Assembly: GCF_003002025.1 (NCBI RefSeq)
Contig: NZ_PVZB01000013.1
Coordinates: forward strand, 207,223-271,222
DNA length: 64,000 bases
Source of the DNA: Paraburkholderia sp. BL25I1N1
Lineage (GTDB): Bacteria > Pseudomonadota > Gammaproteobacteria > Burkholderiales > Burkholderiaceae
Reading direction: 5' to 3'
A model generated the notes under the pieces. That model saw nothing but the letters and a program-made list of their open reading frames with translations, ran no database searches and was not told where the DNA came from. Positions 31,087 to 40,518 of this stretch are shown in pieces (within the stretch, counting starts at the first letter, position 1; every line of letters starts with the position of its first letter). Made by a program: the position numbers and the translations under genes.

Positions 31087-32766
31087 GTGATCGACTATCT
31101 GATTCTCGGCGGCGGCTCAGCAGGCTGCGTGCTCGCCGCGCGCCTGTCGGAAGATGCCGGCAAGACCGCCTGCCTCGTCGAGGCCGGCCGCAATATCTCG
31201 CGAACGGATATGCCCGAGGCAGTGCGCAGCCGCTATCCCGGCCGCGCCTATCTCGACACCGCGAACATCTGGCAGCGACTGCAGGCATGCATGAGCACCC
31301 CGGCCGCGCCGCGCCGTTACGAACAGGCGCGCCTGCTCGGCGGCGGTTCGGCGATCAATGCGCTGATGGCGAATCGCGGCGCGCCGGCCGACTACGACGA
31401 ATGGCACGCGCTCGGCGCGCACGGCTGGAACTGGAGCGCCTGCCTGCCGTACTTCCGCAAGCTCGAAACCGATTGCGACTTCGACGGCGCGTTGCACGGC
31501 AAGAGCGGGCCGGTTCGCATCCAGCGCACGCCGTGGGCGCGTATCTCGCCATTCGTGCGCGCGGTGCTCGCCACGCTCGACGCACGCGGCTACCCGCGGC
31601 GTGACGACCAGAACGGCGAGTGGCAGGACGGCACGTTCATTGGATCGATCGCGGTGAGCGCAGCGGGCGAACGCATCCCGACCTCGGTCTGCTATCTCGA
31701 CGACACCGTGCGCGCTCGACCGAATCTCACGATCCGCACGCACACGCTCGTCGAACGCGTGCTGTTTGACGGCAAGCTCGTGATCGGCGCGCGCGTGATC
31801 GGCCAGGACGGGCGCGCCGAAACGTTGCGCGCCAAACATGTGATCATCTGTTCGGGCGCGATTCACAGCCCGGCGCTGCTGATGCGAAGCGGCATCGGCC
31901 CGGCGGCCGAACTTGCCGCACTCGGTATCGAGGTGGTGGCGGGTCGAGGCGGTGTCGGCGGCAATCTGATGGAGCATCCGTCGATTGCCGTGTCGGCGTT
32001 TCTGCCGCGCGCCTCCCGCACGTTATATCCGAACGAGCATCACGAGCAGGCGATTGTGCGCTTCTCGTCGGGGGTGAGCGGGGCAGTGCCCGGCGACATG
32101 CACGGTGCGATCCTCTCGCGCTCGGGTTGGCATTCGGTCGGCCACCGGCTCGGCACGATCTTCTTCTGGGTGAACAAGTCGTACTCGCGCGGCCGCGTGA
32201 GTCTCGCGTCGGCTGATCCGAAAGACGAACCCATCGTCGACTTCAACATGCTCGCCGACGCGCGCGATCTCGAGCGGCTGAAGCTCGCGCTGCGTTTCGG
32301 CGCCCGCACGCTCGCTGATCCGATGATGGCGCAGCATCGCGCGACGCTGCTGCCTTCGAGCTATTCGCCGCGTGTCGCGAGCGTGGCCGTGCCAGGCGCG
32401 TGGAATGCATTGCAACGCGGGATGCTGAGCCTGCTGCTGGACATTGCCGGACCGTTGCGCGCGTGGCTGGTGCGCAGCGTGGTCACGCAAGGCGTGACGC
32501 TAAACGATTTGCTCGCCGACGATCATGCGTTGACGCGCTTCGTGACGCGTTCCGTGGGCGGCACCTGGCATCCGTCCGGAACCTGCCGCATGGGCGCCGC
32601 CGACGATCCGCTCGCTGTCTGCGACGCGCGCGGCGCGGTGTATGGCGTCAGCGGCCTCTATGTGTGCGACGCGTCGTTGATGCCGTCCATACCCTGCGCG
32701 AACACGAATGTGCCGACCATCATGATCGCGGAGCGGATTGCGGACATGTTGCGCGGGCGTATGTGA
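31087..32766 (+). CDS. GMC family oxidoreductase (choline dehydrogenase-like)
   Basis: 559 residues from GTG 31087. The FAD-binding motif ILGGGSAGCVLAARLSEDAG is at the N-terminus. GMC signature 1 is at RYEQARLLGGGSAINALMAN and signature 2 at CSGAIHSPALLMRSGIG. The catalytic-His region is GGTWHPSGTCRMG, and PTIMIAERIADML closes the protein. The family oxidises alcohols such as choline or polyethylene glycol; the substrate here is probably an alcohol linked to the adjacent amine pathway. The extension upstream to an ATG at 31000 lies before the flavin-fold start and is rejected. It is co-oriented with the binding-protein gene, 120 bp downstream of it. Confidence 0.88.
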   Translation: MIDYLILGGGSAGCVLAARLSEDAGKTACLVEAGRNISRTDMPEAVRSRYPGRAYLDTANIWQRLQACMSTPAAPRRYEQARLLGGGSAINALMANRGAPADYDEWHALGAHGWNWSACLPYFRKLETDCDFDGALHGKSGPVRIQRTPWARISPFVRAVLATLDARGYPRRDDQNGEWQDGTFIGSIAVSAAGERIPTSVCYLDDTVRARPNLTIRTHTLVERVLFDGKLVIGARVIGQDGRAETLRAKHVIICSGAIHSPALLMRSGIGPAAELAALGIEVVAGRGGVGGNLMEHPSIAVSAFLPRASRTLYPNEHHEQAIVRFSSGVSGAVPGDMHGAILSRSGWHSVGHRLGTIFFWVNKSYSRGRVSLASADPKDEPIVDFNMLADARDLERLKLALRFGARTLADPMMAQHRATLLPSSYSPRVASVAVPGAWNALQRGMLSLLLDIAGPLRAWLVRSVVTQGVTLNDLLADDHALTRFVTRSVGGTWHPSGTCRMGAADDPLAVCDARGAVYGVSGLYVCDASLMPSIPCANTNVPTIMIAERIADMLRGRM

Positions 32767-32772
32767 ATGCAA

Positions 32773-32808
32773 TGACGGGCCGCCGCGTTGCAGCGCAGCG
32801 GCCCGTCA
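32773..32808. terminator. bidirectional hairpin between GMC and aldehyde dehydrogenase genes
   Basis: TGACGGGCCGC (32773-32783) pairs perfectly with GCGGCCCGTCA (32798-32808) across a 14-nt loop, between convergent gene ends at 32766 and 32849. Confidence 0.6.
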
Positions 32809-32848
32809 AGTATCAAGCGATGAATGGTCCAATCGGCGCCCAGCGTGC

Positions 32849-34276
32849 TCAGTCGCCGAATCCAACAATACCCTTCACTTCAAGAAACGCCTCAAGTCCC
32901 CATTCGGCGTATTCGCGTCCATTGCCGGACTGCTTGTATCCGCCGAACGGCGAGCCCGCATCCCAGGACGGATAGTTCAGATACACGCTGCCCGCACGAA
33001 GCCTGAACGCCACGCGCCGCGCGCGCTCCAGATCGGCGGATTGAACATAAGCCGCGAGGCCGAAGGGACTGTCGTTCGCGATCGCAATCGCTTCTTCCTC
33101 GTCGCGGTACGGCATGATCGCGAGCACCGGGCCGAAGATCTCTTCGCGCGCGATCGTCATGGAAGGGCGCACATCCGCGAAGACCGTCGGTTGCACGTAA
33201 TAGCCGCGTTCCAGACCCGGCGGACGCCCGAGGCCACCGGCCACGACTTGCGCGCCTTCGTCGATGCCGGCCGCAATCAGCCGCTCCACACGCTCGAATT
33301 GCACGCTGCTGACCACCGGACCCATGGTCGTGCGCTCGTGATCGGCGGGGCCGACGCGTTGCGCCTGCGCCGCGCGCCGCGCGATCTCCACTGCTTCGTC
33401 ATGGCGCGCCGCGGGCACGAGCATGCGCGTCGGCGCATTGCACGACTGGCCGCTGTTGTTGAAGCACGAGTTGACGCCGGCCGTCACAGCCGCTTCGAAA
33501 TCGACGTCGTCGAGCAGAATGTTCGCGGACTTGCCGCCCAGTTCCTGATGCACGCGCTTCACAGTCGGCGCCGCGAGCTTCGCGATCTCGACGCCCGCGC
33601 GTGTCGAACCGGTGAACGACACCATATCAACATCGGGATGCGCCGCGAGCGCCGCGCCGACAGTCGGCCCGTCGCCGTTGATGAGATTGAACACGCCCGG
33701 CGGCACGCCTGCCGCGTCGAGTATCTCCGCGAACAGCAACGCATTGAGAGGCGTGACTTCGCTGGGCTTGAGCACCATCGTGCATCCGGCCGCAATGGCG
33801 GGCGCGGCCTTGCAGACGATCTGATTGATCGGCCAGTTCCATGGCGTGATCAGCGCGACCACGCCGACCGGTTCGTGATTGACGAGCGTCGTGCCCTTCC
33901 TGCGCTGCCACGCGAACGTCTCGCATGTGCGAATCAGTTCCTCGAGATGCCGCCGCCCGATGCCCGCTTGCCACGCACGCGCCATCGCGCGCGGTGCGCC
34001 GAGTTCGCGCGAGATCGTGTCGCCCATTTCGTCCTGACGTTCGAGAAATACTTCGAGAATGCGGCGGATCAATGCGAGGCGTTCGGCTGGCGTGGTCTGC
34101 GAGAACGACACGAACGCGCGCTTCGCGGCGGCTACCGCGCGATCCACGTCAGCGGGCGTGCCCATTGCCACTTCGGCGATGGCTTGCTCGGTGCAGGGAT
34201 CGACGACGGCACGGCGTGCGTCGGTGGACGGCTCGACCCACGCGCCATCGATATAAAACTTCAGTGCGTTGACCAT
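32849..34276 (-). CDS. NAD(P)-dependent aldehyde dehydrogenase
   Basis: 475 residues with the full ALDH set. ITPWNWPINQIVCKAAPAIA lies in the nucleotide-binding region, FTGSTRAGVEIAK is the Rossmann turn, and the general base Glu is in HQELGGKSANILL. The nucleophile Cys is in NNSGQSCNAPTRM. FGPVLAIMPY lies further on, with SPFGGYKQSGNGREYAEWGL near the C-terminus. It is the last gene of the minus-strand amine-transport operon, 25 bp after the second permease, and probably oxidises the aldehyde released by the PuuB-like oxidase. Confidence 0.92.
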   Translation of the reverse strand: MVNALKFYIDGAWVEPSTDARRAVVDPCTEQAIAEVAMGTPADVDRAVAAAKRAFVSFSQTTPAERLALIRRILEVFLERQDEMGDTISRELGAPRAMARAWQAGIGRRHLEELIRTCETFAWQRRKGTTLVNHEPVGVVALITPWNWPINQIVCKAAPAIAAGCTMVLKPSEVTPLNALLFAEILDAAGVPPGVFNLINGDGPTVGAALAAHPDVDMVSFTGSTRAGVEIAKLAAPTVKRVHQELGGKSANILLDDVDFEAAVTAGVNSCFNNSGQSCNAPTRMLVPAARHDEAVEIARRAAQAQRVGPADHERTTMGPVVSSVQFERVERLIAAGIDEGAQVVAGGLGRPPGLERGYYVQPTVFADVRPSMTIAREEIFGPVLAIMPYRDEEEAIAIANDSPFGLAAYVQSADLERARRVAFRLRAGSVYLNYPSWDAGSPFGGYKQSGNGREYAEWGLEAFLEVKGIVGFGD

Positions 34277-34301
34277 GTAGTCACGTTTCTTCAGAGAGAG
34301 G

Positions 34302-35096
34302 TTAGGCGCGCGCCGCGTTGGAGCGGCGGCTCACCACGACGATCATCACGAGGCACAGCGTCAGCACGGTCAGCATCGTGCTGATCGCGGCGATGGTCGG
34401 ATCGATCTCGTCGCGCAGCGTCACGAACATGCGGCGCGTGAGCGTCTGGTTCGAACCGCCCGACACGAAGAGCGCGACCACCGTTTCGTCGAGCGCCTGA
34501 ATGAACACGAACACTGCGCCGGAAATGACGCTTGCCTTGATCTGCGGCAGCGTCACCGTCATGAAACTGCGAAAGCGATTCATGCCGAGACTGCGCGCGA
34601 CCATCTCCTGCGTGCGGTCGAAAGTGCGCAGATCGGCGCCGACCGAAATCAGCACATACGGCAGCCCGAGCATCGTATCGGCGAGAATCAGGCCGCCGAG
34701 CGTATTGACGTAGCCGGCCTGAGAGTACACGAAGAATACGCCGACCGCGACGATGATGATCGGCACCATCAACGGCAGCATCAGCAGCGTGCGCAGATAG
34801 CGCATGATCCAGTGCGTGCCGTTCTGGATCGCGTAGGCGGCGGCCACGCCGAGCGGGGTGGCGATCAGCGCGGCGCAAATCGAAGCACTCAGTGTGGTGC
34901 GCGCCGCGTCGATCCATGCGGGGTTGTGGAAGAACGAGTGATACCAGCGCAGCGAGTAGGCGGGCGGCGGGAAGGTCATGAAGCGCGTGTCGGAGAACGA
35001 CAGCGGCACCACGATCAGCACCGGCACCATCAGAAACAGCAGAATCAGCACGACGCTCGCGCCGAGGACGATCCGTCCGAACGGGAGTTTGCTCAT
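34302..35096 (-). CDS. ABC transporter permease (PotC-like)
   Basis: A 264-residue inner-membrane permease with about six helices. The start ATG at 35096 overlaps the stop of the preceding permease (ATGA). An in-frame upstream Met at 35201 lies inside that gene. The EAA-type loop reads ARSLGMNRFRSFMTVTLPQI. The first helix ILGASVVLILLFLMVPVLIV and the RFMTFPPPAYSLRWY loop match the spermidine/putrescine PotC type. It pairs with the PotB-like protein and the ATPase at 38119. Confidence 0.9.
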   Translation of the reverse strand: MSKLPFGRIVLGASVVLILLFLMVPVLIVVPLSFSDTRFMTFPPPAYSLRWYHSFFHNPAWIDAARTTLSASICAALIATPLGVAAAYAIQNGTHWIMRYLRTLLMLPLMVPIIIVAVGVFFVYSQAGYVNTLGGLILADTMLGLPYVLISVGADLRTFDRTQEMVARSLGMNRFRSFMTVTLPQIKASVISGAVFVFIQALDETVVALFVSGGSNQTLTRRMFVTLRDEIDPTIAAISTMLTVLTLCLVMIVVVSRRSNAARA

Positions 35097-36001
35097 TTCG
35101 CGCCCAGGGTCTTTTCGAGTGGCACCACACGGCTCGCGGCGTAGAAAATCGCGAACACGCAGATCAGCAGCACGACGCTCACGGCACTCGCCGCGCCCCA
35201 ACTGTTGTAGATCTCGACGTTGCGGCTCACCACCATCGACACCATGATCGACTTGCCGCCGCCCATCAGTTCAGGCGTGATGTAGAAGCCGAGGCACAAC
35301 ACGAACACGAGCGTGACGCCGGCGAACACGCCGCTCAGCGAGAGCGGCAGGAACACGCGCAGAAATACGTGCAACGGTGAGCCGCCCAGGCTCGCGCCCG
35401 CTTGCGAAAGATTCGACGGGATTTTCTGCATTGCCGAATAAAGCGGCAGCACCATGAACGGCAGCAGGATATGCACCATCGCGATAACCGTGCCGAACTG
35501 GTTGTACGCGAGCTGCACTGGCCGGTCGACGAGTCCCGAGGCGATCAGCGCCTTGTTCACCAGCCCCGTGCGCTGCAACAGCACGAGCCACGCATAGGTG
35601 CGCACGAGTACGCTGGTCCAGAACGGCAGAATCACCATGCCGAGCACGAGCGCGCTCAGCTTCGGCGGCAACGAGGCGGCGAAATACGCCACCGGATAGC
35701 CGAGCAGCAGCGTGATGACGGTCACGATAATGCTCAGCTTGAACGTCAGCAGAAACGTATCGAGGTAAGCGCCGGTCAACATGCGCCGGTAGTTTTCGAG
35801 CGTGAAGCCGTCGTGATAGATGGACTGCCACGACAGCCACGCGAGCGGCACGACCAGCAGCACCACGATCACGAGGAGCGCCGGGGTCATCAGGAGAAGC
35901 ATCGTGCGATCCTCGCGGCGCTGATAGCGCGCGGCGGGATCGGACTCGGTGGCCTGCATCAAGGCGGTTCCCTGGAGCATCCGTTTGGCGGTTGTCATCA
36001 T
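35093..36001 (-). CDS. ABC transporter permease (PotB-like)
   Basis: A 302-residue membrane permease. A cytoplasmic N-terminus is followed by helices beginning LLLMTPALLVIVVLLVVPLA. The EAA loop is QAGASLGGSPLHVFLRVFLP. Its ATG (36001, with another at 35998) overlaps the stop of the flavin oxidoreductase gene. Its own stop overlaps the next permease start, so three genes are translationally coupled. It forms the heterodimeric channel with the following gene. Confidence 0.9.
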   Translation of the reverse strand: MMTTAKRMLQGTALMQATESDPAARYQRREDRTMLLLMTPALLVIVVLLVVPLAWLSWQSIYHDGFTLENYRRMLTGAYLDTFLLTFKLSIIVTVITLLLGYPVAYFAASLPPKLSALVLGMVILPFWTSVLVRTYAWLVLLQRTGLVNKALIASGLVDRPVQLAYNQFGTVIAMVHILLPFMVLPLYSAMQKIPSNLSQAGASLGGSPLHVFLRVFLPLSLSGVFAGVTLVFVLCLGFYITPELMGGGKSIMVSMVVSRNVEIYNSWGAASAVSVVLLICVFAIFYAASRVVPLEKTLGAK

Positions 36002-37335
36002 GCACCTACGGCGTCGAGAAACTGATACCACGCCGCGACGAGTCTCACACCCGGCGCGCGCAGCGAATGGAAGGGCACCGGCCGCAGACCGGGCGCGCCG
36101 AGCAGCGAAAGCTCGGGCGTTTCGCCAAGCGCGAGCGCGGCGGCATGCTGACCCAGCAGGCTCGCCATCGCGACGCCTGCTCCGTTATACCCCAGACAAA
36201 AGGTCGTGGCGTCGTCGCTGCGTCCCACATGCGGCAGCGAATTGAACGTCATGCCGACATAACCCGACCAGCGATATTCCACGCGCAGGTCTGCGAGATC
36301 GGGGAAGAGCGCGACCATGGCACGCTGCAGCGCGTCGAAGCCGGTGGTTTGCCCTTCCTTGCCGAACGCGTCGCGTCCGCCGAACAGCATGCGGCCGTCC
36401 ACTTTGCGGAACCATTTCATCATGCGCCGCGTTTCGGTGTAGCTGCGGCGCTCGACCATCAGGCGCGCGTCGAGGTCGGCGGGAAGGCGCTCGGTGGCGA
36501 TCATCGCGCTGCGAAACGGTACGAGTTCGCGCTGATACGGTGCGGTGGCCTCGGTGAGATCCGAATACGCATTGGTCGCGACGATGACCTGCTTCGCGCG
36601 CACCGTGCCGCCGGGCGTGCGCAGCATCACGCGCGGTTCGCCGGGCGCGCGTTGCATCTGCTGCACCGGCGTCGATTCGTAGATCGGCACGCCGCGCAGC
36701 GTGAGGCCGCTCGCGAGTCCGCGCACGTATTCGAGCGGCAGAATGGTGCCGGCGTCCGCGCTCAGCACGCCGCCGACAAAGCCCTTGGAACCCGTCTCGC
36801 GTTCGATGTCGGCACGCGATTGCGCGGTCATGGAGGTATCGCCGAGATTCGTGCGAACCCAGTCCGCCTCGGCGCGGATCGCGGTGAGCGCGGTGTCCGT
36901 GTGCGCGCAGCGCAGGCTGCCCGTGTGTTCGAAGCGGGCACCCGCCAACTGGAATTCATCCACCAGCGTCTCGACGACCCGCACACCGTCATGTGCGAGA
37001 CGATGCATGCGCTTCGCGGTATCGAGGCCGTGCAACTTGTCGATGGTGGGAAACGACAGGCGGAACTTCGACGACACCACGCCGCCATTGCGCCCGCTCG
37101 CGCCCCAGCCCACCGGATTCGCATCGAGCACCACGCAGTCGACGCCGCGCTTTTGCAGCGCATACGCCGCGGCAAGCCCCGAGTAGCCCGCACCGATCAC
37201 GGCGACCTCGACGTCGAGATCGCGGGCGAGCGGTACGCCGGTGCTGACCGCCGCAGCGGCGCCAGGCGATGCCGTCAGGAGCGCGCGCCAGAGCGAATCA
37301 GGCGCGGGCGTGGGAGGTGTCATCGGCGCGAGCAT
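35998..37335 (-). CDS. FAD-dependent amine oxidoreductase (PuuB/DAO family)
   Basis: 445 residues. The FAD motif VIGAGYSGLAAAYALQKRGV begins at about residue 50, after LARDLDVEVA. GWGASGRNGGVVS and the C-terminal GYNGAGVAMASLLG match the gamma-glutamylputrescine oxidase-like branch of the DAO family. In that branch flavin oxidises a primary amine to aldehyde, ammonia and H2O2. It lies 4 bp downstream of the HAD gene and overlaps the permease gene. With the ALDH it would convert an imported amine to an acid. Confidence 0.88.
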   Translation of the reverse strand: MLAPMTPPTPAPDSLWRALLTASPGAAAAVSTGVPLARDLDVEVAVIGAGYSGLAAAYALQKRGVDCVVLDANPVGWGASGRNGGVVSSKFRLSFPTIDKLHGLDTAKRMHRLAHDGVRVVETLVDEFQLAGARFEHTGSLRCAHTDTALTAIRAEADWVRTNLGDTSMTAQSRADIERETGSKGFVGGVLSADAGTILPLEYVRGLASGLTLRGVPIYESTPVQQMQRAPGEPRVMLRTPGGTVRAKQVIVATNAYSDLTEATAPYQRELVPFRSAMIATERLPADLDARLMVERRSYTETRRMMKWFRKVDGRMLFGGRDAFGKEGQTTGFDALQRAMVALFPDLADLRVEYRWSGYVGMTFNSLPHVGRSDDATTFCLGYNGAGVAMASLLGQHAAALALGETPELSLLGAPGLRPVPFHSLRAPGVRLVAAWYQFLDAVGA

Positions 37336-37339
37336 CGGC

Positions 37340-38053
37340 TCAGGCGGCGAGGCGTGCTTCGGCTTCGACAGCGTCCGCGAGCGCGCCGAGCGTCGCGAAC
37401 TTGAAGGTCGGCGTGGTCACCGCTTCCGGCACGGGCGTGGCGCCGAAGCCCTTCACGTTCTGACGGCGTTCGATCCAGCAGGTCGCATAGCCGAGTTTCG
37501 TGGCGATGCCGATGTCGTGATACTGGCTCTGCGCGGTGTGCAGGATTTCGCCGAATTTGTAGCCGAACGCCGCTTGACGGCCGCGGTTGTATGCGAAGAA
37601 TTGCGGGTCGGGCTTGGCCACGCCGGTTTCATCGCAGCAGACGGTGTCGTCGAACGGATCGCCGAGCGTGTGCGCGTAGGCCGAGAGTGCCACGCGGTCC
37701 GCGTTGGTCATCGCGACCAGGCGGAAGTGCTTGCGCAGACGCTTGAGCGCCGCGACCGAATCCGCGAACGCCGGCCATTCGAGCACGTCGCGCTGGAAGG
37801 CGGCGGCCGATTGCGCGTCGTCGGGCAGACCGAGTTCTTTCGCGAGCGACAGATAGACATTCGCCATTTCGTGGCTCGAACGGCCCGGATATGTCGCGCG
37901 GCCGCGCATGTACGGCTCGAAGATCTGGTCGTCGGTCAGGTCCTTCGCTTTTGGGCCGCCAATGCGCCGAACTGAAGCGAGCACGCCGCGCTCGAAGTCG
38001 ATGAGTGTGCCGACGACGTCGAACGTCAGGACCTTGAAATCGGTGAGCTTCAT
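37340..38053 (-). CDS. HAD superfamily hydrolase, haloacid dehalogenase type II-like
   Basis: A 237-residue enzyme from ATG 38053, with AAAGGATGATTTC upstream. The nucleophile Asp is in VLTFDVVGTLIDFE, motif II is MTNADR, and the motif III Lys is in ETGVAKPDPQFF. HDIGIATKLGYATCWIERRQ carries the last acidic site and the type II dehalogenase-like end. 2-Haloacid activity is not implied; the same family occurs in many amine and sugar operons as phosphatase-like enzymes. It lies between the ATPase (65 bp upstream) and the FAD enzyme (4 bp downstream). Confidence 0.85.
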   Translation of the reverse strand: MKLTDFKVLTFDVVGTLIDFERGVLASVRRIGGPKAKDLTDDQIFEPYMRGRATYPGRSSHEMANVYLSLAKELGLPDDAQSAAAFQRDVLEWPAFADSVAALKRLRKHFRLVAMTNADRVALSAYAHTLGDPFDDTVCCDETGVAKPDPQFFAYNRGRQAAFGYKFGEILHTAQSQYHDIGIATKLGYATCWIERRQNVKGFGATPVPEAVTTPTFKFATLGALADAVEAEARLAA

Positions 38054-38118
38054 GAAATCATCCTTTTGCAATGTGCGGTGAATCGGAGAGGGAGTGCCCC
38101 ATGCGTGGGCGGAAAAAA

Positions 38119-39198
38119 TCAGGCGGGCACGACGATCGTGTCCTGTGGGTCGAGCGTGACGCTCATCTGTGCGCCCGGCTCGGGAATGCGGCGGCGCGCG
38201 TCGTGGCCGCCGGGTTGTCTGAGGCTGATGGCGGTGCCGTCGGCGAGCGCGGCGAACACGCGCAGACTCTCGCCCTGATACAGCACCTCGGTGACGCGGC
38301 ACGATAGACGGTTCACATTGCCGTTCTGCACGCCGCCGCCGTCGATCACGAGTTTTTCGGTCTGCACCGCGAGCAGCAGTTTGTTGCCACGTGGCAGCGG
38401 ATGCGCGGTGCGCAGAATGGTATCGCCGAGACGCACGGCGTCGTCGCCGGCGCGCGTCACATCGAGCAGCGTCGCCTCGCCGATGAAGCTCGCCACGAAG
38501 GCGTCGCACGGCCGGTCGTAGAGCCGTTCAGGAGTGTCGATCTGCACCAGCCGGCCGTTTTTCAACACGGCCACGCGGTCGCTCATGGTGAGCGCTTCGC
38601 GCTGGTCATGCGTCACATAGACGATCGTTGCGCCGAGCTTGCGATGCAGCCGCCGCAGTTCGATCTGCATGGTTTCGCGCAACTGCTTGTCGAGCGCGGA
38701 GAGCGGCTCGTCCATCAGGATCAGTTGCGGCTCGAACACCATCGCGCGGGCGAGCGCCACGCGCTGCCGCTGACCGCCGGAAAGCTGACCGATGCCGCGG
38801 CTTTCGTAGCCGGAGAGTTCGACCATCGCCAGCGCGTCGGCGACTTTCTTCGCCCACGTGCCTTTCGGCTGACGGCGCGCGCGCAATGGAAACGCGACGT
38901 TCTCGCCGACGCTCATATGCGGAAACAGCGCGTAGTTCTGAAACACGATGCCGATGTCGCGTTTATGCGGCGGCGCAAATGTAATGTCGCGTTCGCCGAC
39001 CCAGACCGCGCCCGAACTCGGCTGCACGAAGCCGCCGAGAATGCCGAGCAGGGTGGTCTTGCCCGAGCCTGAAGGGCCGAGCAGCGAGACGAATTCGCCG
39101 GGGGCGATGTCGAGTGAAACGTCGTCGAGGGCCACCACCTGGCCATAACGTTTCGCTGCCGATCGGATCGAAACACCTGTTTTCGCTCGTGCGTCCAT
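38119..39198 (-). CDS. ABC transporter ATP-binding protein (PotA-like)
   Basis: 359 residues from ATG 39198. Walker A is GPSGSGKTTLLGILGG, the Q-loop is in FQNYALFPHM, the signature is LSGGQRQRVALARAM, Walker B is LILMDEPLSALD, and the H-loop is THDQRE. The C-terminal 100 residues form the TOBE regulatory domain (LSCRVTEVLYQGESLRVFAA). It is the first gene of the amine-uptake operon. The start codon is 100 bp from the divergent LysR gene, so the promoters share that space. Confidence 0.92.
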   Translation of the reverse strand: MDARAKTGVSIRSAAKRYGQVVALDDVSLDIAPGEFVSLLGPSGSGKTTLLGILGGFVQPSSGAVWVGERDITFAPPHKRDIGIVFQNYALFPHMSVGENVAFPLRARRQPKGTWAKKVADALAMVELSGYESRGIGQLSGGQRQRVALARAMVFEPQLILMDEPLSALDKQLRETMQIELRRLHRKLGATIVYVTHDQREALTMSDRVAVLKNGRLVQIDTPERLYDRPCDAFVASFIGEATLLDVTRAGDDAVRLGDTILRTAHPLPRGNKLLLAVQTEKLVIDGGGVQNGNVNRLSCRVTEVLYQGESLRVFAALADGTAISLRQPGGHDARRRIPEPGAQMSVTLDPQDTIVVPA

Positions 39199-39299
39199 TG
39201 CGTCATGTCTCGCTGTAGAAGCCTGCGTTAGGGAAAATATAGGCTTCGCCTTTTTTGGCGGCAATTCCCAAATTGTTGGAGAAGGCATAACATCAGATC

Positions 39300-40271
39300 A
39301 TGCCTAATCTCCGCAAAAAACTGCCGAGCGCCAATGCGCTGTTCGTGTTCGAAGCCGCCGCGCGCTGCGGCAACTTCACGCGCGCGGCGCAGGAGTTATA
39401 TGTGAGCCAGCCTGCGGTGAGCCGCATGCTCGCGCGCATGGAGGACCATCTCGGCGTGCGGCTGTTCGAGCGCGTGCGCGGCGGCATCGAGTTGACCGAG
39501 AACGGCAAGATTCTTTATCGGAAGATCTCCGAGGGCTTCAATGGCATTGAAGGCGCGATCCGCGAGATCGAGGCGCGCGCCACCGGCGTGGAGTCGGTCA
39601 CGCTGTCGGTGTCCACGGCCTTCACCACGCACTGGCTGATGCCGCGCATGAACCGGCTGAATCAGGCGTTCCCCCATGTCGACTTGCGGTTCCAGTTGAT
39701 CTCGGGGCGCATCGGCGGCCCGCTCGTCGACGTGGATCTCGGCATGCGCTTTCGGCGCGAGGACGAAATCGGCGAGAACAGCGTGCTGGTCATGCCGGAG
39801 ACGCTGCTGCCGGTGTGCAACCGGCGCTATGACGAGATTGCGGCCACCGAGGCGGGGCGCGCGCACGGCGACACGGTGATCGTCATGGACGACGGCGAGC
39901 GCGGCTGGCATGAGCGCTTTGAAGCGTTCGCGGCACACGGACGGCACGCCGCGAGCATGTTGAGTTTCAACGACTACGCGATCGTCGTGCAGGCCGCGTT
40001 GCTCGGCCAGGGCGTGGCGCTCGGCTGGTTGAACGTGGTGTCGCACTGGCTGCTGGAAGGCGCGCTTCAGCCGGCCGAACAGGAACTGATCGTCACCAAC
40101 CGGCGCTGCTGTCTGGTGTGGCCGGAGAGCCGCCCGCTGCGGCCCGCCGCGGCGGACGTGCGCGACTGGATCATCGAGGAAACGCGCGCGGACGTGCGCG
40201 CGGTGGATCGGGCGTATCCGAAGTTGGGTTTGCGCCGTTCGCTGGCCGACGCGGGATTGGTGATCGGGTAA
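39300..40271 (+). CDS. LysR family regulator (GcvA-like)
   Basis: 323 residues. The helix-turn-helix reads LPSANALFVFEAAARCGNFTRAAQELYVSQPAVSRMLARM, the opening of the GcvA/AmpR-like subgroup. The effector domain has TLSVSTAFTTHWLMPRMNRL and ends RDWIIEETRADVRAV. It is divergent from the amine-transport operon, with 101 bp between start codons, so it is the likely regulator of that operon, probably with its amine substrate as ligand. Confidence 0.88.
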   Translation: MPNLRKKLPSANALFVFEAAARCGNFTRAAQELYVSQPAVSRMLARMEDHLGVRLFERVRGGIELTENGKILYRKISEGFNGIEGAIREIEARATGVESVTLSVSTAFTTHWLMPRMNRLNQAFPHVDLRFQLISGRIGGPLVDVDLGMRFRREDEIGENSVLVMPETLLPVCNRRYDEIAATEAGRAHGDTVIVMDDGERGWHERFEAFAAHGRHAASMLSFNDYAIVVQAALLGQGVALGWLNVVSHWLLEGALQPAEQELIVTNRRCCLVWPESRPLRPAAADVRDWIIEETRADVRAVDRAYPKLGLRRSLADAGLVIG

Positions 40272-40518
40272 GGGCGCGGGCACCCATCGACCCTTCCGGC
40301 GCAGTGCAATGCTGCCGCCGTCGTCTCAAGGCTGGTTCCAGGCGTCATTATTCGGTCACGAACCTCACGCAGTATTACCGGCGGCCTTCAATCGGCCGAC
40401 GGGCCGCGGGCCGGCCCGCCTTCAACGTCTTTCGCACATCCACTCGGACAAAAGCGCCCATGCACGACGCCGCGCGCCCGATCCGTCGACAAACCAGCCT
40501 TCCAATCAAGGAGACACC

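Noticed and set aside
32738..34384. 548-codon plus-strand frame opposite the aldehyde dehydrogenase
   Set aside because: Arg/His/Ala-rich composition typical of antisense frames. The minus-strand ALDH has all catalytic motifs.
35992..37404. 470-codon plus-strand frame opposite the FAD oxidoreductase
   Set aside because: Same antisense effect. The minus-strand gene has the FAD motif and operon overlaps on both sides.
39199..39299. LysR-type TTC...GAA dyad near 39266-39285
   Set aside because: The arms are imperfect and the T-N11-A core is not clear, so it is not annotated as an operator even though the divergent arrangement makes one likely.
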